Shown one piece after another: positions 1-10,097 of a stretch of 64,000 nt of DNA; position 1 is the first letter of the stretch, and every line of letters starts with the position of its first letter. The stretch comes from Mycobacterium sp. DL. GTDB lineage: Bacteria > Actinomycetota > Actinomycetes > Mycobacteriales > Mycobacteriaceae. The notes below the pieces were generated by a model. The model saw only the letters and a program-made list of their open reading frames with translations. It did not search any database and was not told the DNA's origin. The stretch lies in NCBI RefSeq assembly GCF_039729195.1, contig NZ_CP155796.1, positions 2,542,001-2,606,000 on the forward strand. The letters are read 5' to 3'. The position numbers were made by a program, and so were the translations under genes.

Positions 1-46
1 CAACCTGTGAGAACCCACAGTGCCGCGGCGACACAGACGACCGTCC

Positions 47-454
47 TCACGACGTCCCCGCCGGTGTTTCGACGATGACCGTGGTGGCCTTCACCACAGC
101 CTCGGCGACCACACCCGGTTCGAGGCCCAGATGGCGCGCCGACTCGGCGCTCATCAGCGAGACCACGGTGAACGGACCACACTGCATCTGCACCTCGGCC
201 ATGACCCGATCCGCGGTCACCTTGGTGACCAGGCCGACGAACCGGTTGCGCGCGGAACTTCCGACGCCGAGCAGATCGGGCGGCGGCGACGCGTGGTCAC
301 CCGCGAATTCGGCGAGCACGTCGCCGGCGATCACCTTGCGGCCCGTGTCGTCCTTATAGGACGCCAGGGTGCCGCCGTCGATCCAGCGGCGCACGGTGTC
401 ATCGCTGACCCCGAGCAGGGCTGCGGCGTCCTTGATCCGAATGGGCGGCACCAC
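47..454 (-). CDS. HTH plus TOBE (molybdate-binding-like) regulator
   Basis: About 135 residues. The N-terminal part (residues 3-50) reads as a MerR/excisionase-type helix-turn-helix (DAAALLGVSDDTVRRW). Residues about 60-130 match a single TOBE/Mop domain (NRFVGLVTKVTADRVMAEV), the family that binds molybdate or related oxyanions. The fold suggests a small intracellular oxyanion-responsive DNA-binding protein; this is inferred from domains only. I chose the GTG at 454 (next codon also GTG) because an AAGAGGG ribosome site lies 5 bases upstream; an in-frame GTG at 493 would add 13 unlikely residues. It follows the sugar-transport genes on the same strand after a 72-base gap that holds its own TAGAGT-like -10 (492-497), so it may be transcribed separately. 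Confidence 0.8.
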   Translation of the reverse strand: MVPPIRIKDAAALLGVSDDTVRRWIDGGTLASYKDDTGRKVIAGDVLAEFAGDHASPPPDLLGVGSSARNRFVGLVTKVTADRVMAEVQMQCGPFTVVSLMSAESARHLGLEPGVVAEAVVKATTVIVETPAGTS

Positions 455-526
455 GTGGCCCTCTTTTCCGCATTTACTGAATGAAGATCCCACTCTATCC
501 GTATCAGCGGAAACGGGGTATGCGGG

Positions 527-1786
527 TCAGTCGTCGTCGAGGACCGAGAACGGCTCGGTCGGCGTCTCGACCACCATCAGCTGTGCCGCCGACTCCGACG
601 GAACGACTCGGCGGGCCAGCGCCTGCAGCGCCTGCTCGGTGCCCACGTCACGGCCGGCCTGCTCGGAGAGCAGCCAGCGCACCTCGAGCAGATCGCAGTA
701 CGCCTGGATCGGTGTTCCGGTACCCCCGAGCGCGGAATGCGCGCGATGCATCGTCGGCGTGGCGACCTCCATCACCCACAGTTGCGCAGCGGTGCGCTCG
801 TCGACGTCGTGTCCCGCCTCGCGGCAGAGCTGCCCCTGGTACGCCTGGATATCGCCCAGCAGGATGCGGGCCTGCCCCTCGCCGACGTCCAGCCCCGTCA
901 GCCGCTGCAGTTGGGTTGCGTGAAAGCGGCGGTCACCGACCGCCACATGCAGACGAAGCTCGTCGGCGCCGGCACTCACCGGCTGCAGGGACACCTCGTC
1001 GACGGCGAAGCCCAGCTCGTTGAGCCTGCGGATGGTCCCCTCCACCCGGTAGCGGTCGGCGAAACCGAAGGTCGGCTCGGAGTGGAGCAGGTCCCACAGT
1101 CTCTCGTAGCGCCGTCGGATGCTCAGCGCCTCCTGGATGAATCCTGCTTCCAGTTCCGGCTTTTCGAGCTTGGCCGCCACATCCAGCAGTCCCGCCGCGA
1201 CGTTCTCGACGGTGATGTCGATGTCGTGGGTCCGCTGTCCGTCGGAGAGCCGCGGATGGACCTCGCTGGTCTCGGCGTCGACGAGGAACGCCTGCAAGAC
1301 CTGTCCGTCGCGGGAGAACAGTGTGTTGGCCAGCGAGCAGTCACCCCAGAAGACCCCGTGCCGGTGTAGTTCGACCAGCAGCGTGGCCATCGCGTCGAAC
1401 AGTCGGGCGCGGTGCTTGGGTGCATCGGCCGGCAGTCGCATGAACAGCCGCCGGTACTGCCACGAACCGACGAGGTATCGGGTCAGCAGGATCGCGGTGT
1501 CGAAGTCCGGTTGGAACACCAGCCCGGCGGGTCGAACCGCGTTCAGACCCATCTCTTCCAACCGGCTCAGCACGTCGTATTCGCGGGCGGCGATCCGCGG
1601 CGGCAGTTCCTTGACGGCCCACAGTTCGCCGTCGGAGTCGACGAACTTCACGAGGTGCCGGCTGGGTCCGACCGCGATGTCGCGCAGCGGAACCTCGGGC
1701 ACCATCCACTCGGCCAGCGGGCGGTCCCAGGGCAGCGCCAGCAATCCCGGGCACGGGGCCCGTAGCCGCAGCTCGGGAGCTGCCAT
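527..1786 (-). CDS. DUF4032 protein with protein-kinase-like (Kdo/WaaP-type) fold
   Basis: 419 residues. The first 180 residues carry the landmarks of a kinase-like fold: a beta-strand lysine in LWAVKELPP (K59), a catalytic loop HGVFWGDCSLANT with D149 and N154, and a metal-binding D170 in FLVDAE. The rest corresponds to DUF4032. A phosphotransferase is likely, but the substrate is unknown. The gene starts 20 bases after the sugar ABC ATPase stop on the same strand, so it is probably the last gene of the importer operon. A role with imported sugar, or in controlling transport, is inference from position. The ATG at 1786 lacks a strong ribosome site. Confidence 0.8.
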   Translation of the reverse strand: MAAPELRLRAPCPGLLALPWDRPLAEWMVPEVPLRDIAVGPSRHLVKFVDSDGELWAVKELPPRIAAREYDVLSRLEEMGLNAVRPAGLVFQPDFDTAILLTRYLVGSWQYRRLFMRLPADAPKHRARLFDAMATLLVELHRHGVFWGDCSLANTLFSRDGQVLQAFLVDAETSEVHPRLSDGQRTHDIDITVENVAAGLLDVAAKLEKPELEAGFIQEALSIRRRYERLWDLLHSEPTFGFADRYRVEGTIRRLNELGFAVDEVSLQPVSAGADELRLHVAVGDRRFHATQLQRLTGLDVGEGQARILLGDIQAYQGQLCREAGHDVDERTAAQLWVMEVATPTMHRAHSALGGTGTPIQAYCDLLEVRWLLSEQAGRDVGTEQALQALARRVVPSESAAQLMVVETPTEPFSVLDDD

Positions 1787-1806
1787 CGGCGTGTGGGTTC
1801 CGCAGC

Positions 1807-3006
1807 TCAGCCGGTGGACGCTGCGTGCCGCCCGCGGGACTCTGCTGAACGCGTGAGGTTGTCACCGGTCTGAGGATCGAACAGGTGCAGCCTCTCGTCG
1901 TCGAGCCACAAGGTGGCCTTGTCACCCGAACGCACCCGGCTCAACGGATCCAGCTCCACGCAGATCTGCGTGCGCAGCTGCTCACTGTCGAGCTCGCTGG
2001 CCAGCTCGGCGAGCTGGCCGGAAATCTCCGCGGTGGCTTCGAAGGGCACAAACGCGTACTGCTCGTTGCCCAGCCACTCGGTCACATCGATGTCGACGTC
2101 GAAAGTGACTCCGCGGGAGCGCTTGTCGGCGTCGACGAACTCGGCGTCCTCGAACGCCCCCGGCCGGATCCCGGCGATGTAGACCTTCCCGTCCTCGACG
2201 GCGTCGCGCCACTCGTCGCGCAGCGGGATCGTCACGAACGGCAGCTCGATCTCGTTGCCGGTCACCCGCGCGGGCACGAAGTTCATCGGCGGAGAGCCGA
2301 TGAAGCCTGCGACGAAGAGATTGACCGGCTGGTCGTAGAGCTCGCGCGGGCTGGCGACCTGTTGCATGATGCCCCTCTTCAGCACTGCGACACGGTCGCC
2401 GAGGGTCATGGCCTCGGTCTGATCGTGGGTGACGTACACCGTCGTGACCCCGAGGCGGCGTTGCAGCCGAAGGATCTCGGTGCGCATCTGGCCGCGCAGT
2501 TTCGCGTCGAGATTGCTCAACGGCTCGTCGAAGAGGAACGCGTCGGCCTGGCGGACGATCGCGCGTCCCATCGCCACCCGCTGGCGCTGGCCGCCGGACA
2601 GGTTGGCCGGCTTCCGGTCGAGATGCTCGCCGAGTTCGAGGGTGTCCGCCGCCTCGGTGACGAGCTTGCGGATCTCGTCGTCGGAGTGCTTGCCGGACAG
2701 CCGAAGCGGGAACGCGATGTTCTCGAAGACCGTCAGGTGCGGGTACAGCGCGTAGTTCTGGAACACCATGGCCAGGTTGCGGTCGCGCGGGGCCTTGTCG
2801 TTGACGCGGGTGTCGCCGATCAGCATGTCACCGGAGGTGATGTCCTCCAGACCCACGATCATCCGCAGCAGCGTGGACTTCCCGCAGCCGGACGGTCCGA
2901 CGAGGATGACGAACTCGCCGTCGGCGATGTCGAGGCTGACGTCGTTGACGGCCGGGAAGCCGTCGTCGTACTTCTTGACGATGTTGCGCATCGTGATTGC
3001 TGCCAT
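1807..3006 (-). CDS. Sugar ABC transporter ATP-binding protein (MalK/UgpC type)
   Basis: 399 residues. It powers the carbohydrate importer encoded upstream. Walker A GPSGCGKST is at residues 37-45, Q-loop Q83, signature LSGGQ at 136-140, Walker B FLFDEP at 157-162, followed by the H-loop in YVTHDQ. The roughly 160-residue C-terminal extension (OB/TOBE-like) is the part that in MalK-type ATPases carries regulatory contacts. It starts 3 bases after the permease stop, within the operon SBP-permease-permease-ATPase. One ATPase of this kind can serve several sugar importers in actinobacteria, so the pairing with these permeases rests on position. Confidence 0.95.
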   Translation of the reverse strand: MAAITMRNIVKKYDDGFPAVNDVSLDIADGEFVILVGPSGCGKSTLLRMIVGLEDITSGDMLIGDTRVNDKAPRDRNLAMVFQNYALYPHLTVFENIAFPLRLSGKHSDDEIRKLVTEAADTLELGEHLDRKPANLSGGQRQRVAMGRAIVRQADAFLFDEPLSNLDAKLRGQMRTEILRLQRRLGVTTVYVTHDQTEAMTLGDRVAVLKRGIMQQVASPRELYDQPVNLFVAGFIGSPPMNFVPARVTGNEIELPFVTIPLRDEWRDAVEDGKVYIAGIRPGAFEDAEFVDADKRSRGVTFDVDIDVTEWLGNEQYAFVPFEATAEISGQLAELASELDSEQLRTQICVELDPLSRVRSGDKATLWLDDERLHLFDPQTGDNLTRSAESRGRHAASTG

Positions 3007-3009
3007 GGG

Positions 3010-3833
<824 letters not shown>

Positions 3834-3837
<4 letters not shown>

Positions 3838-4766
3838 TGGTCACCCCTGACTTGCGAGAGGTCGGTTTTGAAGACCTTGATGAAGATCCAGGCGATCAGG
3901 ACGACGGACAGGAACAACAACACCGAGACCGCCGACCCCATACCGAGATTCACCAGCGTGACGTTCTGCCGATAGGCCAGGAACGAGATCGTCTCGGTGT
4001 TGTTCGCGCCTGCGGTCATCACGTACGGGTTGTCGAAGATCCGCCACGCGTCCAGCGTGCGGAACAGCAGCGCCACCATGATCGCGGCCTTCATGTTCGG
4101 CAGCGTGATCTTCCAGAGTCGTTGCCATGCGGTGGCGCCGTCGACCTTGGCGGCCTCCTGCATGTCTTCGGGGACCTGCACCAGACCGGCCAGCAGCAGC
4201 AGCGAGATGAACGGTGTGGTCTTCCAGATCTCCGAGAGGCAGATGACGAAGATGGCGGACCACCGGTCACCGAACCAGTCGAACTCCGACAGGTTCAGCC
4301 ACTGGTTGACGAAACCGGAATCGATGGCGAAGGCGTAGCGCCAGATGAACGCCGACACCACGGTGACGATGCCGTACGGGATGAGGATCGCCGTGCGCAG
4401 CGGGCCGCGCCCCCGAACGATGCGCAGCATCACGAAGGCGAACCAGAAACCGAGCACGAGCTCGACCGCCACCGTGACGACCGTGATGACCAGTGTGGTG
4501 ACGAAGTCGTTCCACCACAGCGGGTCGGTGAGGATGACGAGGTAGTTGCTCAACCCGACGAAGCTGCGACCTTCCGGGTCGGTGAGGCGGAAGTTGTACA
4601 GCGACAACACCAGTGCGTAGCCCAGCGGGTACGCGGTGACCAGCAGCATCACCACATACGACGGAAGGGTCAGGTAGAACCCGAGCCGGCGCTCGCCCTT
4701 GATGCGCTCACTGGCTACCGGCTTGCCGGGGTCCTTCTGGATCGGGGCATCCTGAACAGCCGTCAC
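3834..4766 (-). CDS. Sugar ABC transporter permease (MalF/UgpA type)
   Basis: 310 residues, with an N-terminal cytoplasmic tail of about 28 residues and then six membrane segments. The EAA motif reads EAAKVDGATAWQRLWKITLP. It pairs with the downstream permease to form the membrane channel of the importer. The GTG start overlaps the stop of the solute-binding protein gene by four bases (4763-4766). No long periplasmic loop of the E. coli MalF type is present, as is usual for actinobacterial members. Confidence 0.93.
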
Positions 4767-6073
4767 AGCAGCCGCCTCCCCGCCAGCACGTCAGCCATGA
4801 ATTGGTCTGTCCTTTCCGGTGTTTCGGCGTTCACCGAGGCCGGCGGGTGCCAGGTCTGCTGGATCGCGCCCGAGATGTCGGTGTAGAAGGGGCTCGGCGG
4901 GCGGGGCCCCCCGTCGCCGATGGACTCCCGGATGAGGTCGGCGTTGGCATACTCGGCGCGGATGTCGGGGTTGTCATACGACGCGGCGTACGGCGAGGGC
5001 TCGCTCTCGTCGAGCATGTACTGGGTGGCCATGGGCTCGGCGTTGATGCATTCGACCAGAGCCACCGCCTGGTCGGGGTACTCCGTGTACGCACCGATGC
5101 CGAGGTTCGCGCCACCCAACGGCGGCGCGCTGGGACGGTCAGGGGAGACCCTGGGGTAACGGGCCCAGCCGATGTCGTCGACCACCTCTTGCGGCAGCGT
5201 GCCCTCCTCGGCGGCGCTGCGGGCCGCGGCCAGGACGTAGGGCCAGTTGACCATGAACATGCCCTGCTCGGACTGGAAGTTGGCGCGCGCCTGCTCCTCC
5301 GACGCGTTGGACATGTCGACGGGCGCGGCAGGGGACCGACCGAGGTTGCCGACGATCTCGGCGGCTTTCTCCCCGGGTGGGGAGGCCAGCGACGGCCTGG
5401 CATTGCGGCCTGCCTCGACGTCCTCGAGCAGTGCGCCGCCGCCGGAGAGCACCAGCGCGTTGATCAACACCGTGTAACCCTCGTAGCGCTGTGCCTGCAC
5501 CGCGATCTTCTTGTTCTGTCCCACAGCGGCTTTGAGCATCTCGTCCCACGTGAACGTCGGCGAGGCGGGATCGACGCCGGCGGCGGCCGCGGCGGACTTG
5601 CGATACCAGAGCAGCTGGGCGTTGGACTTGTAGGGCGCCCCGTAAAGGGTGTCCTCCCATATGCCCGTCTCGATGGGGGCGGGCAGCATTCCCGCGGTCA
5701 GCCGGCTGGTCTCCTCTGCGGTGTAGGGGCGAAGGAAGCCGGCGTTGGCGAATTCGGCGGTGAACACCACGTCCATGCTCACCAGATCAATCGAGGAATC
5801 GCCGGCGGCGAGGCGGCGGACCATCTGCTCGCGCTGGGCGGTGGCGGTACTGGGCAGCGACTCGATGCGCACCTGGTAGGCCCCGTTGGATGCCTCCGCG
5901 CACTGCTCAGCGCGTGCCACGGAGCCGCCGTTGTCGGGCAGGATGTACCACGTCAGTGTCGGGGGACCACCCTGACTGCCGCAGCCGGACAACAGCGTTG
6001 CCGCGACCAGAGGCGCGCTGGCCAGCGCGATTGCGCGGCGGCGTCGCCCCCGGGCGAACTGAATTCGTTTCAT
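4763..6073 (-). CDS. Sugar-binding lipoprotein of ABC importer
   Basis: About 436 residues. The start at ATG 6073 is preceded by a GAGGACGTG ribosome site and gives an Arg-rich n-region, a hydrophobic stretch and a lipobox ending LLSGC (Cys31). This is a lipid-anchored extracellular solute-binding protein of family 1 (MalE/UgpB class). An upstream GTG at 6076 or ATG 6169 is possible but would spoil the signal peptide. It is the first transport gene after the LacI regulator, from which it is separated by 117 bases that probably hold a promoter. The adjacent GH13 enzyme suggests an oligosaccharide or alpha-glucoside ligand (inference). Confidence 0.93.
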   Translation of the reverse strand: MKRIQFARGRRRRAIALASAPLVAATLLSGCGSQGGPPTLTWYILPDNGGSVARAEQCAEASNGAYQVRIESLPSTATAQREQMVRRLAAGDSSIDLVSMDVVFTAEFANAGFLRPYTAEETSRLTAGMLPAPIETGIWEDTLYGAPYKSNAQLLWYRKSAAAAAGVDPASPTFTWDEMLKAAVGQNKKIAVQAQRYEGYTVLINALVLSGGGALLEDVEAGRNARPSLASPPGEKAAEIVGNLGRSPAAPVDMSNASEEQARANFQSEQGMFMVNWPYVLAAARSAAEEGTLPQEVVDDIGWARYPRVSPDRPSAPPLGGANLGIGAYTEYPDQAVALVECINAEPMATQYMLDESEPSPYAASYDNPDIRAEYANADLIRESIGDGGPRPPSPFYTDISGAIQQTWHPPASVNAETPERTDQFMADVLAGRRLL

Positions 6074-6190
6074 CACGTCCTCGTCCAAGAAAAGCCTGCA
6101 ACGACGCCCGAGTCCGGATGAGGGCCACGGGCAGCACATTCGGTACGCGACGAGTGTGTCACAGTTCACAACGCTGATGGGACAGCGGTC

Positions 6191-7213
6191 TCAGCGCGGC
6201 GGGGCGGTGGATCCGCGGACGACCAGCCGGGTAGGCAGCGTCGACACCTCCTCCGGTGCCTCCACCGCGTCAGGATCGAGTTGAGCGAGCACCTGCCGCG
6301 CCGCGATCAGGCCCTGATCGCGCACCGGCTGCGCGACCGTCGTCAGGTCACTCAGGTCGGCCGACGGGTGGTCGTCGACCCCGATGACCGAGATTTGATG
6401 CGGGACAGAGATTCCAGACTTGCTCAGGGTGCGCAGCGCGCCGAGTGCCATCTCATCGGAATGGCAGAACACCGCGGTGGGTAACTGCGGCATGCTCAGC
6501 AGCATCTCCATGCCCTGCGCGCCGCCGTCGATTCCCCACTCGGCGATCACCACGATCGGGTCGGTCAGGCCGGCCTCGTCGATCTGCCGATGGAATCCCC
6601 GGATGCGTCCCTCATTGGTCGCCCACGGTGTGCCTTCTTCGTCTCGGGCCTGGATCATCGCGATGTCGCTGTGGCCGATGCGTACCAGGTGCCCGACGGC
6701 CTGTCTGGCGGCCAACTCCTCGTTGATGCCCACCCAGGGGTGACTGTCGCCGGGGTGATGCCCGCCGACGAACACGGTGGGCACCCCGAGTTGGTCCAGT
6801 CGCGTGCGCTCACGGGCGGTCAGCGGCACCGAGGCAACGATCACCGCGTCCACCTTGCGCCGCAACGGAAGCGCCTCGAAGAATCGGTAGCGGGAAGCGG
6901 AGTCCGGCAGCGCGTAGAGAACCAGATCCATGCCGACAGTGTCGAATTCGCCGGCGATCCCGGCGAGTACGGTCGAGTAGAACCACGCGTCTATGCGTGG
7001 CACCACGACACCGACTCGGCCGGTGGCTCCACCCGATAGGCGCGACGCCTCGGGGGACACCACGTATGCCAGCTCGCGAGCCGCGCGCAGAATGCGTTCC
7101 CGGGTGGTGGGGGAGACACCGGACTCGCCACGGAGCGCACGCGACACCGAGGCGATCGACACACCCGAACGCCGCGCCACATCGGTCATGTTGACCGTCT
7201 GTTTTGGGATCAT
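6191..7213 (-). CDS. LacI-family transcriptional regulator
   Basis: 340 residues. The helix-turn-helix (residues 9-28, VNMTDVARRSGVSIASVSRAL) and hinge region are followed by a periplasmic-binding-protein-like sugar-sensing domain ending around position 340. I chose ATG 7213, which has a GGTGGGG ribosome site; the open frame continues upstream to 7276 without LacI homology. It lies between the divergent GH13 gene and the transport genes it precedes, so it probably represses both. A matching CG-centred palindrome lies at 7298-7311. Confidence 0.92.
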   Translation of the reverse strand: MIPKQTVNMTDVARRSGVSIASVSRALRGESGVSPTTRERILRAARELAYVVSPEASRLSGGATGRVGVVVPRIDAWFYSTVLAGIAGEFDTVGMDLVLYALPDSASRYRFFEALPLRRKVDAVIVASVPLTARERTRLDQLGVPTVFVGGHHPGDSHPWVGINEELAARQAVGHLVRIGHSDIAMIQARDEEGTPWATNEGRIRGFHRQIDEAGLTDPIVVIAEWGIDGGAQGMEMLLSMPQLPTAVFCHSDEMALGALRTLSKSGISVPHQISVIGVDDHPSADLSDLTTVAQPVRDQGLIAARQVLAQLDPDAVEAPEEVSTLPTRLVVRGSTAPPR

Positions 7214-7263
7214 CAAAACCCCACCGTAACGGAACGTAACTATTTGCGCTGATGCTTCACTGA

Positions 7264-7292
7264 TTGACATGGTCAAGAGACACCGCGATTCT
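7264..7292 (+). promoter_or_regulatory. Putative promoter of the GH13 gene
   Basis: A perfect -35 TTGACA (7264-7269) is followed after 17 bases by GATTCT (7287-7292), a plausible -10. Transcription would begin near 7299, inside the LacI-type palindrome. The -35 overlaps the upstream end of the minus-strand regulator leader. Confidence 0.5.
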
Positions 7293-7297
7293 GGTGA

Positions 7298-7311
7298 CGA
7301 AAACGTTTGCG
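7298..7311. promoter_or_regulatory. LacI-type operator
   Basis: CGAAAACGTTTGCG: a CG-centred palindrome with the core AAACGTTT and outer CG/CG pairs, the typical layout of LacI-family operators. It sits over the predicted transcription start of the alpha-glucosidase gene, 85 bases from the lacI-type start codon, which fits sugar-relieved repression. Confidence 0.6.
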
Positions 7312-7331
7312 CAGATTCCTCGAGGAGTGCC

Positions 7332-8984
7332 GTGGTTCCCGTCGTACCGTCCTGGTGGCAGACCGCCGTCGTCTACCAGGTCTACATCCGCAGCTTCGCC
7401 GACGGTAACGGCGACGGCATCGGTGACGTCCACGGGCTGCGGATGCGGCTGCCCTATGTGGCGCAGCTCGGAGTTGATGCCATCTGGATCAACCCGTGGT
7501 ATCCCTCGCCGATGGCCGACGCAGGTTACGACGTCGCCGACTACCGCGACATCGAGCCGTCCTACGGAACCCTCGACGAGGCGCAGGCACTGATCTCCGA
7601 AGCGCACGCGCTCGGGATCCGGGTGCTGCTCGACATCGTGCCCAACCACACGTCCGATGAGCACGCGTGGTTTCGCGCGGCGCTTCGTGACGAGCCAGGG
7701 GCGCGGCAGCGCTACCACTTCCGTCCGGGGGCCGGCGACGACGGTGGGCTCCCGCCCAACAACTGGCAGAGCGTGTTCGGCGGCCCCGCCTGGACACAGG
7801 TGGCCGATGGCGACTGGTATCTACATCTCTTCGCCCCCGGTCAGCCCGACCTCAACTGGGAACACGACGAGGTGCGCCGTGAGTTCGAGGACATCCTGGC
7901 CTTCTGGTTCGACCGCGGCGTCGACGGCTTCCGCATCGATGTGGCACACGGTCTGGTCAAAGAGGCGGATCTGCCCGACGCGGTCGATACGGCCGATGTC
8001 GCGCAGACCCTCGTCCAGCCCAACGAGGGGCATCCGGCCTGGGACCAGGACGGGGTGCACGAGGTCTACCGCGGGTGGCGTTCGGTGGCCGACCGGTATT
8101 CGCCCGAGCGGATATTCATCGCCGAAGCGTGGGTACCGAGCAATGAGCGGCTCGCGCGCTACCTCCGGCCTGACGAGTTGCACACCGCATTCCAGTTCGA
8201 CTTCCTGCGGACTCCCTGGCGCGCTGAGCTCCTCCGCTCCGTGGTGGACGACGCCATCGGCGCGGCGGCGACAGTGGGTGCGCCGCCGACCTGGGTGCTG
8301 TCCAACCACGACGTGCCCCGCACCGTGACGCGGTTCTCCCGGTCCCAGCCGATGCATCTGATCGAAACCGACTGGGAGCGAGCACGCTGGGCCGGTGAGG
8401 ACCCCGATCACGAGCTCGGCCGCCGGCGCGCCCGCGCCGCCGCTCTGGTGCAGTTGGCACTGCCGGGAACCGCCTACGTCTATCAGGGTGAGGAACTGGC
8501 TCTCGAAGAGGTCGAGAACCTTCCCGACGAGGCGCGCCAGGACCCTGCATGGGTGCAGTCCGGGTTCACCGATGTCGGCCGGGACGGATGCCGTATTCCG
8601 TTGCCATGGAGCGACACATCCGCGCCCTATGGATTTGCACCCGATGACAGCGCCGCCACGTGGCTTCCGCAGCCGGAGGACTGGGCGGAACACAGTGTCG
8701 AGGCTCAGGATCGTGACCCGAATTCGACACTGAACCTGTATCGGGACGCGTTGCGGCTGCGACCGGAGCTGTGGCGCGACGCCGGCGACGTGACGTGGCT
8801 CGAGGTGGCGGCCGACGTCGCTGCATTCGAGCGCGGCGGCGCCCAGTGCTGGGTGAACACCGGCGAGACCGGAGTGCTGCTGCCGGGGTCGCTGTCGGTG
8901 GTGCTGTCGTCGGCACCGGGTGTCGACGGAACTCTGCCCCCGGACACGGCCGTGTGGCTCGCCTCCGGGCAGTCGCCGAAGTAG
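7332..8984 (+). CDS. GH13 alpha-glucosidase / oligosaccharide hydrolase
   Basis: About 550 residues when started at GTG 7332, which has GAGGAG four bases upstream; an in-frame ATG at 7269 overlaps the promoter and is less likely. GH13 landmarks are all present: DIVPNHTS (region I), GFRIDVAHG with the nucleophile D203, FIAEAW with the acid/base E265, and LSNHDVPR with H326-D327. Length and motifs resemble mycobacterial AglA-type cytoplasmic alpha-glucosidases. There is no signal peptide, so it would hydrolyse sugar after import by the neighbouring ABC system. Trehalose synthase (TreS) is an alternative in the same family, but no maltokinase or other trehalose-pathway gene lies nearby. Confidence 0.88.
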   Translation: MVPVVPSWWQTAVVYQVYIRSFADGNGDGIGDVHGLRMRLPYVAQLGVDAIWINPWYPSPMADAGYDVADYRDIEPSYGTLDEAQALISEAHALGIRVLLDIVPNHTSDEHAWFRAALRDEPGARQRYHFRPGAGDDGGLPPNNWQSVFGGPAWTQVADGDWYLHLFAPGQPDLNWEHDEVRREFEDILAFWFDRGVDGFRIDVAHGLVKEADLPDAVDTADVAQTLVQPNEGHPAWDQDGVHEVYRGWRSVADRYSPERIFIAEAWVPSNERLARYLRPDELHTAFQFDFLRTPWRAELLRSVVDDAIGAAATVGAPPTWVLSNHDVPRTVTRFSRSQPMHLIETDWERARWAGEDPDHELGRRRARAAALVQLALPGTAYVYQGEELALEEVENLPDEARQDPAWVQSGFTDVGRDGCRIPLPWSDTSAPYGFAPDDSAATWLPQPEDWAEHSVEAQDRDPNSTLNLYRDALRLRPELWRDAGDVTWLEVAADVAAFERGGAQCWVNTGETGVLLPGSLSVVLSSAPGVDGTLPPDTAVWLASGQSPK

Positions 8985-8995
8985 TGACCCAGGAG

Positions 8996-9009
8996 GGGTC
9001 TTTGTGCCC
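8996..9009. promoter_or_regulatory. DosR-like box upstream of the nitroreductase gene
   Basis: GGGTCTTTGTGCCC matches 10 of 14 positions of the DosR core GGGACTWWAGTCCC as I remember it. It ends 41 bases before the nitroreductase start. Acg-type nitroreductases are known DosR-regulon members in M. tuberculosis, and a devR homolog lies immediately downstream on the other strand. Confidence 0.5.
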
Positions 9010-9050
9010 TCTTCAGTCGGCGGCCTCCCGGCGCACCCTGGAAGGCGACG

Positions 9051-10067
9051 ATGACTCCTGAAGGGGGTGGCGGGGTGAACGCGGAGTTTCCGGATTCCGA
9101 GACCATCGGTGCCGCGCTGTCGCTGGCAGTCCGTGCGCCGTCGGTGCACAACTCTCAACCCTGGCAGTGGCGGCTGGGTGATGGCAGCGTGCATCTCTAC
9201 GCCAACCCGGAACTGCTTCTGCCGCACACTGATCCCGACGGCCGTGACCTGATGCTGAGTTGTGGGGCCACACTCAATCACTGTGTGGTGGCGCTGGCGG
9301 CGTTGGGGTGGCAGTCCAAAGTCCACCGCTTCCCGAACCCGGCCGCGCCGAATCACCTCGCCGTGCTCGAACTGCACCGCTATCCCGCGGCCGATGTCGA
9401 CGTGGCGCTGGCCGCGGCGATTCCCCGCCGCCGCACCGACCGGCGGCACTACAGCTCGTGGCCGGTGCCGCGCGGCGATATCGCACTGATGGGTGCGCGG
9501 GCGGCCAGAGGGGGCGTCACCCTTCGCCGGGTCGACGACCTTGCGGGTTTGCAGCGAGTTGTCACCGAAGCAGCGCGGCGGCACGCGGCCGACAAGCAAT
9601 ATCTGAGTGAACTGGCCACGTGGAGCGGGCGGTACGCATCGACCGCCGGGGTGCCCGCACGAAGTGTCCCCGGCGTTGACGGCTCCGGACCGATTCCCGT
9701 GCGGGCGTTCGCGGGTGGAGTGCTGTTGCAGCCACCCAACACGGAGCCGGCCGATGACCACGCGGTTGTCCTCGCGCTTGGAACGGTGGGTGACGACCCG
9801 ATGTCGCGGTTGCGTGCGGGTGAAGTGACCAGCACCGTGCTCCTGACGGCTACGGCTCTGGGGTTGGCGAGTTGCCCGATCACCGAGCCGCTCGAGATCG
9901 CGGACACCCGCGAGGCGGTGCGCCGCGAGGTCTTCGGCGCAGACGGCTATCCGCAGATGCTGCTGCGGATCGGGTGGGCGCCGATCAACGCCGATCCGCT
10001 TCCGTCGACGCCGCGCCGCGATCTATCGGAAGTGGTTGCACGGCTCGATGATTGGTCGCCGACGTGA
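9051..10067 (+). CDS. Acg-family nitroreductase-like protein
   Basis: 338 residues. The N-terminal part (LSLAVRAPSVHNSQPWQW) and the later VLLTATALGLASCPITEPLE segment are typical of the Acg/Rv3127/Rv3131 branch of the FMN nitroreductase superfamily. In M. tuberculosis these genes are induced in dormancy by DosR, and at least Acg is thought to bind or sequester flavin rather than reduce nitro compounds. Start ATG 9051 has GGAAGG five bases upstream; GTG 9075 is an alternative. It is convergent with devR, with a 30-base gap, and preceded by a DosR-like box. Confidence 0.85.
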   Translation: MTPEGGGGVNAEFPDSETIGAALSLAVRAPSVHNSQPWQWRLGDGSVHLYANPELLLPHTDPDGRDLMLSCGATLNHCVVALAALGWQSKVHRFPNPAAPNHLAVLELHRYPAADVDVALAAAIPRRRTDRRHYSSWPVPRGDIALMGARAARGGVTLRRVDDLAGLQRVVTEAARRHAADKQYLSELATWSGRYASTAGVPARSVPGVDGSGPIPVRAFAGGVLLQPPNTEPADDHAVVLALGTVGDDPMSRLRAGEVTSTVLLTATALGLASCPITEPLEIADTREAVRREVFGADGYPQMLLRIGWAPINADPLPSTPRRDLSEVVARLDDWSPT

Positions 10068-10097
10068 TGTGAGTTCTGATCCGGGCGACTCCGCCGG

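Noticed and set aside
9011..9050. A second DosR box closer to the nitroreductase start
   Set aside because: No GGG/CCC pair with the right spacing is present in this stretch.
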